The position numbers were made by a program, and so were the translations under genes. A stretch of 64,000 nt of DNA from Angiostrongylus vasorum (taxonomy: Eukaryota; Nematoda; Chromadorea; Rhabditida; Metastrongylidae), in contig JADANN010000040.1 in NCBI GenBank assembly GCA_018806985.1, positions 156,001 to 220,000 of the forward strand, in the 5' to 3' direction. The notes under the pieces were generated by a model that worked only from the letters and a program-made list of their open reading frames with translations, did not search any database and was not told the DNA's origin. Each line of letters begins with the position of its first letter. The first letter of the stretch is position 1. Below, one piece after another: positions 55,501 through 64,000 of this stretch.

Positions 55501-58500
55501 CAGTATTATGAAAATCAAAGTACGCATGTCAATAATATATTTGGCCACATGAATAGTTGTACGGCACAGGTGCGAAGAATCCCTGTGAGCTCCACCACAG
55601 AGATTCCTATTTCACTGATGAGCACCTGGTTGGAAAAAGCTTTTCTGTCCTTAAAGTCCTGAAAGCGTTACGCTTTCCCAATTCATCAATACTTGTCAGT
55701 TACCGCAGTTACCGATAATTTTCTTGGAAGTACGGGTTCTGGATGGAAATAATCTCGGGATTTCCTGCTGCTGACTTCAATGCTATTCGATACCACGGAA
55801 CATCATGGAAAAAGATGATACGATAAAGCGTAAAATATTACAAGTACAAATTAATACTAATGTATAACTTCTGTCCTAAAGGAACATACTCAATGTTGAT
55901 ACACTGCATTGCCACATAACATTTATATTAATTGTTATAAAACTTCAGATGATTGGTATTCTTCTAACCGACAAGGTACCAAACACATTTTTCTCACATA
56001 TTTTTGCTAACAGAATGGGTACTGTGCACCACAGGTATGTCTAATACTAACAGTTTGACTTTTTATTTTAATCATATATTTTCATTTCCATCACTTACGT
56101 GGCAGACAAAATAGCCCTACCTACTTACTTGATAGTTGAACGGCCCGTCCTTACTGGTTGTGTGGGCCCCAGCATAATCTCCACTTTTCGGAGATTTGCT
56201 GGATAAAGCCATTGTGGTTCCTTGGAATCCCGAGGTCAGCCTGGGCAAAGTCTGCCCCAGGTCTTCACCACCACAGGCAGTAGGAGCCCTTGTGGATCAG
56301 AGGGAGCTTTGCCAACATGCGAGTTTGATACCAGGACGGTGGTGGATCCTGGTATTGGTTTACTCCTGGTTCCCTAATGGAAACGCCGGACTCCTTCTCA
56401 GCTTGGGAGACCCTGCCAGGGGATGAATCCACCGCTGTACATCGCAGCCCAACATCGAGGAGTACATCCCAGCCACTCTGAGGCGGTAAATCGTTTGGAG
56501 GAGTCCTATATCTTAAATCGAATATAGTTTTGTTAGCTTCCCTCTATTTTCCTCATCAACCACTAATATTTTAAGTCGTACCTATGCAAAAAAAAGCTAG
56601 ACGTTTGTTCTTAATGTTAGATGTGTGAAATCTTCCCTAAATTTTTTGAGAAGGCCAAAAAACATGCATTTATCAAGGGCATCTTCCTATAATTCTGCTA
56701 AGCAGTGCTTCCAAGAGAATTCTATTCAAAAGCAGTTTGCTCATTTGGTTTCGAGTCTATACTTTGCTTTATTTTTTGTGAAAAAAATTGTTTAGGTTTG
56801 AAAGTGAACACCTTCCGAAACCGATCAGAAGATTCGCCCACATGATGTGCTCTAAGTGTTTCCTGGATATCTCGGCAAATATCACAGAGTACGATTTTCT
56901 GAACGAAAAAGAGAACAAAACAAAAGAAAATACCTTCTTCATTCGTTCATTTTTAGGTGTTAGGTTATTGATTTGTCGTTTCATAAAACCTTTTGACAAT
57001 GTAGACTACACGGGTTGACGAAAAAAATTTGTATTTTAGGCAACCTCGGGTTGAAATTAGTGGGAAACACGGAGTTCGAGTTGAATTGGCTGGAAATGTT
57101 CTGATACAATTTAATGGCCGTGACGACCTTTACAATTTAATTCACGCTAACACAAAACTTCATGTCACCGTAAGTACTTGATTATTCAGCGCTGTTGAAA
57201 ATAATCAGTACTTAAAGCTTTTAAAGGTGCCAACAAATATTAGTTTTCCAACATGGCTGTAGAGCAGTTGAAAAAAAAAGTTACTGAGTTCAGTAAATAC
57301 CCACTTAACCCACAACGCATGCGCTACGCTTGCGGCGGCTATCTATGGAATACGAACAGTTTTTTTTATCGAAATCACAATGTTTCCTTTCCATTTTCTG
57401 CCTACTACAATTTTCTTGGCAGGATATCATGCGAAGTGCAACCACACAATGCTGAGATATTTGCAAAACTCCAGATCGAAGGTGCCTGCGGTGGGGAACG
57501 AAAGCGCTATTGTCCTTTCCGGGAAGTAACGTGTTCACCACCACCCCATGGGGGGTCCTTCGTTTCGCCTGGCTCTCAGCTAGTTCTATCGATTTCTTTC
57601 ATCAGAAATCACCCATCAACAGGGATTGATCTGGGGGAGCCCACATCGGCATTGAACCCAGTTAAGCTGAGGCTGTAGTTGAATTCACAATGTTTAGTTT
57701 TTTATTTTCTGCCTACTATAATTTTTTACCGCAGGGTATTAAGCGAAATACAACCACAAGATTGCTGAGATATTTGCGAAACTCCGGACTGCAGGTGTCT
57801 GCGGTGGGGAACGAACGCGCTATTGACCTTTCCGGAGGCTAACGCGTTCACCACCACATCATCAGGTAGATCAATCCTATTGACAGGTGATTGCTGATGG
57901 AACTGATCGATAGAACTAGCTGAGAGACAGGAAAAACGAAGGATTCGCATGGTGTGGTGGCGAACGCGTTAGCCCAGAGAAAGGTTAATAGCATGTTGGT
58001 TCCCCACCGCAGACACCTGCGGTCTGGAGTTTTGCAAATATGTCGGCATCATTGCGGTTGTATTTCGCATAATATCCTGCCGTGGAAGTTGTACTAGGTA
58101 GAAAATAAAAAGTAAACACAATTTTAACCTTTTTTACTTACTGCCTACTCTTTTTGATGGCAGGGTATATTGCGAAATATAACTTCAACGAAGCTGAGGT
58201 ATTTGCAAAACTCTGGACCGCAGGTGCCTATGGTGGGGAACCAACATGCTATTAGCCTTTCTCTGGGCTAACGCGTTCGCCACCATGCCATGCGGGTCCC
58301 TTTTCGTTGTCGGGTGATTGCTGATGGCAAAAAGGTCGACAGAATTAGCTGAGATACAGGCGAAACGAAGGACCAGCATGGTGTGGTGGTGAGCGCGCTA
58401 CTCCCCGGAAAGGACAATAGCGCGTTCGTTCCCCAACATAGGCACCTACGTTCCAGAGTTTTGCAAATGTCTCAGCTTCATTGAAAAAGTAAACATTGTG

Positions 58501-60911
58501 ATTTCAACTACACCCTCAGCTTAACTGCAGTTCAATCCCATTGACGGGTGATTGCTGATGGCGCAAATTTTCTGTCTGTTGCGGCCTTTCTAGTTTTCTA
58601 AAAATAAAAAGTAATTTTACAATAATCAGATCGCATTAGGGCTTATGAACATCAGAGCATTGTGTGAGAAACTTTGCTTTGTCGTTGTATTGTTATGTAT
58701 GGTAGGGATGCTAATGTTTAATGGGTACTACTGTGGTCCATTATGCAAATACATTTAGTACTTGGAAGTAGAGGTAAAGGAAAACGTCTCATAAGAAAAA
58801 AACCATCGTAGTACAAAAAAGTCATTTCGGTAAGTACGGTATTTATTTCCTTATTTACGAATTGCGAGTCCGCAGTTATACCATCGAGTTACTGCAATTA
58901 ATTTACTTGTTTCAAATAAAATCCTTTACACACAGAAAGCAACGTGAGCTATAGAGGGCTCATAAACACTTAAACACTACATACGTTTTATACATAAACA
59001 TTAGTATTGATCTGTCATCGTACTGTTCTGCTCCAAAGAATTGTTTATTGAAGTGAAATATTTAACATCAAACACGTTTCGTCGACAGAATGTTAAACTG
59101 CACTCATTTCAGTTGAAACCGACGATCAGACGCTCACAACTTTACGGTGATGTCTCGCTTACGCATGTCGACGTTAAGGTTTTTGACGTCAGTGACGTTT
59201 TTAACTTGTAATAGCGACCGTTTTGTTTTCCTATTGTTTCGAACACTTTATTCTTTCCCAGACTTTCATACTTCATTTCTTCTTCTTTTGGTAATTTTCA
59301 ATGGAAAAAATTTAGATATCACTTCAAAGGTCTTGCTTGACAAAAAGGGGCAACATTTCAAGCACACCTTGTTTGACTATGAAAACAAGAAAAACGTTCC
59401 AGCTTGGAGTCGGCGGAATATTATCGAAGCCGATCGAGAAACTCGTCTCATTCGTTGTACCACGAGTATTATGGCCACAAGTGAAGAAACGCATACGATT
59501 TGCTTTCAATAAAAGAGGTCCTTTCACTTTCTTTCTAACATTTTGGCGATATCTAACAATATTAGGAAATTTACTGATACGATTCGTTCACCTCTCTTAA
59601 AACAATCACCACCGTTTTTCACATTTTTCAGAGAGAACTTAGCTGATAGTTTATAGGAAGAGAGGTTTGCAGAATGAACTGGAAAACATGGAGTTTAAAT
59701 TATGACCCTATGGGTGATCCTCCAACCTAAGTAAGCGAAAAAAATTGTTGAAGCCCTATAAGCTTTCCGCAAAGAAAACTCTGTCTTCAGGAATTATTGG
59801 ATTAAGTCGAATCATTTGAGCAAGCAGAATTTCGACATAGACCCCTCTTTATGGACCATATCCAAACCCCGTGGTGCGTGCAGCTCAGTGGTTAAAGGTA
59901 CTCTCCAATAGAGACAGGGTCGATTATTTCGTCGATGACATGCTCCAGACTCACCTAGCCTTTCACTATTATTTCAATTTCATTATTATTTTTTATTTAG
60001 GAAGATTTTAACTTCATTATTATCATTATTTGGGAAGGTTACATGACGCATTCCTGAAGGATTGATCAAGGCCGAACGCCTTACCCCTTATTATTTATTT
60101 AAACCGTGATGTACAGTGAAGCAAGTGCACGTTATAATGAATAAAGATCTTAGCTAACGGTAGCCTAAAATGTTGCTTTTAATGTTTAAATCCTTCGAAG
60201 CGTTTGCTACCCTAATTGGGGTTCCAGTTGAGATTCCTTTAAGCAAGCAAATCATTTTAAACACTTTTGTTTCACCAAAACTAAGAGCATAACAAGAACC
60301 TTAACGCGGTGATGGACTAATTCTAAAGTCGTTGCACGCGATAGCCCATCACCATCCGCCCATCCTCTTCAATTCATTTATGAAGTCGACGAACAGATTT
60401 ACACCAGATTGAGAAATCGCTTCCAAAAGTCAAACCTCGAAAAAAGAAAGACTTGTATGGAAAGGCAAAGAATTACTGAAAGACGGTCTATTTCTTCATA
60501 TGGTCAGTTACGTTCCATCTTTTCCATTAGGACTAATACCGAATCTTCATCAGTAGTGTATAAGCGTTATTACACGGAGAAACTCCATCTGAAGAACCGA
60601 GTAATTCAAACATCTTTTAGTTCTTTGATGGAAGCTTTCTTCCAAACTTGAGAAATAAAACGGTGGAACGAGGTTTCTCATCGTGAATGTATGCTTGGAT
60701 TATCGTAGAACATTGTTTTGTTCTAGGAATACAACTGCCCGTCCTGTGCGGTGTCACGCTGGATGGTCTCTCATTGTCCTATATCGACCACGCCGCTGTC
60801 GTCAACACTGATTTCACTTTCGATTTACCTTTATTTGTTCATAAATTTAAATTGTATCTCATTAAAAAAGCTGAGATGTTCAACGGCTTACCTACTTATG
60901 TCGAAATTTAA
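49558..60911 (+). CDS. BPI/LBP/CETP-family lipid-binding protein, secreted
   Basis: Exons: 49558-49684, 50704-50844, 51687-51780 or 51794, possibly one near 52836-52885, then 53025-53102, 53553-53670, 53858-53967 (or 53842-53967), 54398-54499, 55949-56034, 56796-56888, 57040-57169, 59113-59187, 59403-59517 and 60727-60911. About 490 residues, usual for the family. Exon 1 gives a signal peptide (MPSYWTVLLFLIYDV) and NAGIYFRVNQKAVDYI, the typical BPI N-terminal start. Exon 2 has LPDVSVSLATISKIHI. 53025 has ISDAVKTKICEVILDAVKFV with the conserved Cys. The C-terminal barrel starts at DVVFGIDGGLLFNGSPAE, with VPNTFFSHIFANRMG, MMCSKCFLDISANITE, PRVEISGKHGVRVELAGNV, LKPTIRRSQLYGDVSLTHVD, VSFVVPRVLWPQVKKRI and DHAAVVNTDFTFDLP. 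The family binds lipids such as lipopolysaccharide or phospholipid in two pockets. Introns hold many repeats. The join between 51794 and 53025 is unresolved. Confidence 0.88.
52100..52505 (+). repeat. R3 repeat in intron of the BPI gene
   Basis: Full-length copy with an internal tandem GGGAGATTTGCCAC duplication (also in the copy at 38787). It lies in the interval where one BPI exon is hard to find. The ORFs at 52122-52566 are shadows. Confidence 0.82.
54663..54795 (+). repeat. SINE2 head fragment
   Basis: GGCGGGTGGTGCTGTGGTAG head, then GGGCTCACTAGGGTCTCTCA and AAAATTGGTGCCATGCTTAT. Confidence 0.55.
56130..56515 (+). repeat. R3 repeat in intron of the BPI gene
   Basis: TTGAACGGCCCGTCCTTACT, AGATTTGCTGGATAAAGCCA, TCTTCACCACCACAGGCAGT and TGAGGCGGTAAATCG blocks. 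The ORF at 56196 is a shadow. Confidence 0.82.
57390..57700 (-). repeat. SINE1, near full-length, in BPI intron
   Basis: Minus-orientation copy from TTTTCTGCCTACTACAATTT to AACCCAGTTAAGCTGAGGCT. Confidence 0.82.
57701..58118. repeat. SINE1 inverted pair in BPI intron
   Basis: A minus fragment (57701-57868: GGTGTCTGCGGTGGGGAACG, CACCACCACATCATCAGG) is followed directly by a plus copy (57869-58118: ATGGTGTGGTGGCGAACGCG, GACACCTGCGGTCTGGAGTT). Confidence 0.8.
58119..58585. repeat. SINE1 inverted pair plus fragment in BPI intron
   Basis: Minus fragment (58130-58305), plus copy (58306-58480: ATGGTGTGGTGGTGAGCGCG) and a further plus fragment (58490-58585: AGTTCAATCCCATTGACGGG). Complementary arms could fold into long hairpins in the pre-mRNA. 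Confidence 0.75.
59868..60095 (+). repeat. SINE2 in BPI intron
   Basis: GTGCGTGCAGCTCAGTGGTT head, CACCTAGCCTTTCACTATTA, then GACGCATTCCTGAAGGATTG and ATCAAGGCCGAACGCCTTAC. Confidence 0.65.
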
Positions 60912-61934
60912 GCAAAACAAACTATTTTATACATGAGAAGTCCGATTTCATGTGTTATGGATGCAGTTTTTGGCCAAAATATGAAGTATTTTTCGAGAGC
61001 TCTCTGTGTTAAGGTTTTGATTTCATGAGAAAGTATCGTCCATATCAGTGTGGAATTGAGAAATACCCAGCATGGAAAGAATTATCACGTCTATTCAATC
61101 GTTGTTGCAACTGGTTTACCGCCACATAATGGCCAAGGGGTGTTTCTAGTCATCAAGAGTTCAGTTTGAGGTTCCTCCCTCATCAGGGCCAACTAAGATG
61201 TTCATCTCCACATTTCCATTCGGGAGCACAGCTAAAGCTATATTACAAAGCCTAAAGAGCTACGTCTTAGGCGAATAATGTGTTCTTGTTCCTTGAACGA
61301 ACCTGCTTGATATCTCTAACGTGCGACAGGGACGAATAATCATTTCACCTACCGCTACGAGCTTGAGTTAGTTGATAGCTGACGAGATTACAGGTGACAC
61401 AGTTGCTAGTGGTGATAGAGTAGGCTTCGGTTCATTGCGTCGATGACCACGACATGAAGGATTTAATACTGCAACATCCTTGATCACTACGGATCGCATT
61501 GCCGTGTAATTTTTATTTTTCCTCTCAACGTCACTTCCATTTATATCGCTTCCTACTCTTCTATTCAACCCAGCGCATTCTTCCAAGTTTCCTATTTATT
61601 GCAGATGTGGTTTATTGCAATTTTGAAAGGACAAGGAAGTAAGAGAAATCCAAAGAAATAACCTACTAAATAAATCCACCTTTTTTTATATCATTACCAC
61701 TTTTTTTGACGTAGGAATTTTCTTTAAAGCAGTTACTGAAGTTTCTTTGACCAGGTAAACTTTAGTGGTAGCAGGATAATTCAGAAGATAGCCTCATGGG
61801 GGATTTGTCTCGCTGACCGCGGTATAGGAGATTGTTGCCAACAAAGTGCCCTGCTAACATTGACATCGTCCGTACCGTTGGAAGTACGACTTTATTTCAT
61901 GAATTCTGACATAGCAACGTTGTTTAAAAACACC
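60912..61934. other. No gene recognised downstream of the BPI gene
   Basis: No canonical AATAAA directly after the stop. The minus-strand ORF at 61368-61586 has no recognisable domain. Confidence 0.4.
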
Positions 61935-62205
61935 ATATCGCTCGCGATAGCGCAATGGCTTGAAGTGTCCTACAATACATGCCAGAGCAGTCACAGACTC
62001 AGTCCAAAGCACTGAGCCTCAGTGAGTTTGGAGATAGGAAATTCGTGCAGTAGTTCCTTGAAAGGATAAAAAACAGCGATATGACACATTGGTAGGCCGC
62101 AATAAGGTTGTACTACATGGGCTAGCTATGCTGTGACTGAGGTAGAATGAAAGTTCATCCCTCAGCAATTAATCAACACTGAACGCGTTAGCATACCAGT
62201 TTACA
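61935..62205 (+). repeat. SINE2 copy, diverged
   Basis: TCGCGATAGCGCAATGGCTT head, GAATGAAAGTTCATCCCTCA and CAATTAATCAACACTGAACG 3' part. Confidence 0.55.
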
Positions 62206-62607
62206 AATTAAAAAAGCTTCTTCTTCTCTACGACCGCAACTTCGTGTGAGGATCTCTAAACGAATAATGAATCCGTAAAAAAGCCTGATTTATCCACGAG
62301 AGTAAGCGATGGCTTGTTGTAACAATTTGAAAATTCCCAAATATCTCTTTTCGGAAGGACTATCAAAAAGCTACTAACAGATGCTAACTTTTTATTTGCT
62401 GCCTGAGATAATTACTACTAACAGACTTTCTTGCTGGAAGCTGTGCTGGATTTGTAAGAAGCGGTAATAGCGAATGTTTGTGCATTTTCGTGCAGTCTAA
62501 TCAACCGATTTGGGCAAGGTCAGCTTCAATTCAGACAGAAGCATTTTTCTGATCAAAAGTATATCCGATTGATTCCTTACCGCTGCAAACTTTAATCCTG
62601 TTTTAAC

Positions 62608-62885
62608 AAGGTACGTGTAGCATAGTTGGTAGAAATGAATACACCCCTCAGTACACATGATCCATGGCTCAAGCACATTTCTTGGGTAAATCAATTCTTA
62701 CAACTTTCTGGGAACGGTGCCAGATTTATAAGAGTCTATGAATACACTGAAATGATATGTCGGTGGATTATTTGAAGTACACTGTACGCGCAAATTTCAA
62801 CGCTACGAAACTAAGTTTATTCGAATGCATGGCGTACGTCTAAGGGATTGATCAACGCAAGAGGCCTTATTCAGATTTCCAATAG
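62608..62885 (+). repeat. SINE2 copy, diverged
   Basis: GGTACGTGTAGCATAGTTGG head with A-box-like sequence, and GAATGCATGGCGTACGTCTA, GGGATTGATCAACGCAAGAG at the 3' end. Confidence 0.6.
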
Positions 62886-63286
62886 TGTTAGCAGTACCGT
62901 ATTCAACAAGATGCCACTAAGAGATTTTGTTATCGGCTTTGTTCATATTCATGAGTTTGTAATACAATTAGAATTAGCATGTTATCACATTGTTGAGGCT
63001 TCATTGCCGAGCTCGCCCTCGTGCTGGCGATGACGACGTTCACGGTTCGAGTGATTTCGATTTTTCACGTTGTTTTGCTTCCACTTTCTTATTGTATCGT
63101 TTAATCATCCCAACGTAACTTTCCATATATTCGTTGAATTTCGAGTCTCTTGGCAAAACATTTTCCTGAAACATATTTCTTTACTGTTTTCACCAATATA
63201 GCTGTCTTTGAATGCTTCATTGTTTTGCTTTCCTTATATTCATTTCGTCGAAAGGTGTTAGCTTACAGTAATATAAGCTAATAACA
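62886..63286. other. No gene recognised
   Basis: AT-rich flank of the tetranucleotide array. Confidence 0.4.
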
Positions 63287-63909
63287 ATGTATGTATGTAT
63301 GTATGTATGTATGTATGTATGTATGTATGTATGTATGTATGTATGTATGTATGTATGTATGTATGTATGTATGTATGTATGTATGTATGTATGTATGTAT
63401 GTATGTATGTATGTATGTATGTATGTATGTATGTATGTATGTATGTATGTATGTATGTATGTATGTATGTATGTATGTATGTATGTATGTATGTATGTAT
63501 GTATGTATGTATGTATGTATGTATGTATGTATGTATGTATGTATGTATGTATGTATGTATGTATGTATGTATGTATGTATGTATGTATGTATGTATGTAT
63601 GTATGTATGTATGTATGTATGTATGTATGTATGTATGTATGTATGTATGTATGTATGTATGTATGTATGTATGTATGTATGTATGTATGTATGTATGTAT
63701 GTATGTATGTATGTATGTATGTATGTATGTATGTATGTATGTATGTATGTATGTATGTATGTATGTATGTATGTATGTATGTATGTATGTATGTATGTAT
63801 GTATGTATGTATGTATGTATGTATGTATGTATGTATGTATGTATGTATGTATGTATGTATGTATGTATGTATGTATGTATGTATGTATGTATGTATGTAT
63901 GTATGTATG

Positions 63910-63940
<31 letters not shown>

Positions 63941-64000
63941 TGTATGTATGTATGTATGTATGTATGTATGTATGTATGTATGTATGTATGTATGTATGTA
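63287..64000. repeat. (ATGT)n tetranucleotide array running off the window
   Basis: At least 714 bp of ATGT repeat with one visible irregularity, an extra A near 63940 that shifts the register. The 217-codon MYVC open frame across it is an artefact of a 12-bp period without stop codons. Confidence 0.97.

Noticed and set aside
63287..63940. 217-codon MYVC-repeat ORF
   Set aside because: It is a translation of a tetranucleotide repeat that has no stop in this frame; no promoter or conserved flank.
63287..64000. CRISPR-like or telomeric array
   Set aside because: There are no spacers, and the unit is ATGT; the nematode telomere unit is TTAGGC.

Overview
The window is eukaryotic nuclear DNA, AT-rich and packed with repeats. 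Short-intron multi-exon genes, RTE-type LINEs, Penelope-like GIY-YIG elements, tRNA-derived SINEs and a nematode-style BPI/LBP gene suggest a strongylid nematode, most likely a hookworm. The species is my inference and not read from a marker. No bacterial features, rRNA or canonical tRNA gene were seen. Most six-frame ORFs here are noise or transposon debris, so genes were built from splice sites and codon phase.

Left part (1-23 kb): repeats dominate. A recent segmental duplication (about 2.97-8.3 kb and 17.9-22.3 kb) carries a three-exon gene for a small secreted peptide. The first copy reads through; the second has a 1-nt deletion at the end of exon 1. The copies also differ by a Penelope-like insertion (5.16-6.39 kb, direct flanking repeats) and by the copy number of a 180-bp tandem repeat (2 versus 4). 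Between them, a minus-strand RTE (17.24 to 14.29 kb) is split by a second, 5'-truncated RTE on the plus strand.

Middle (23-41 kb): there is no confident complete gene. An older, diverged duplication (27.3-29.9 kb and 33.45-39.5 kb) has been separated by later RTE, SINE and R3 insertions. On its minus strand are relics resembling the small secreted-peptide gene. An isolated Gly/Ser/Asp-rich terminal exon lies at 25.9-26.04 kb (minus). The most complete RTE is at 34.7-38.16 kb and is inactivated by frameshifts.

Right part (41-61 kb): two real genes in tandem on the plus strand. The first (41263-47610) is the most unusual object in the window: a micro-exon gene with a signal peptide split over two tiny exons, then at least eleven 45-48-nt phase-1 exons that each encode one Thr/Ser-rich repeat, mostly with an N-glycosylation sequon, then a short terminal exon and AATAAA. 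Five degenerate exon copies lie in the same array. The second (49558-60911) is a BPI/LBP/CETP-family lipid-binding protein of about 13-14 exons whose introns are filled with SINE and R3 repeats.

The window ends in a tetranucleotide array of at least 714 bp (63287-64000). SINE1, SINE2, SINE3 and R3 are working names for repeat families defined here by comparing copies within the window.
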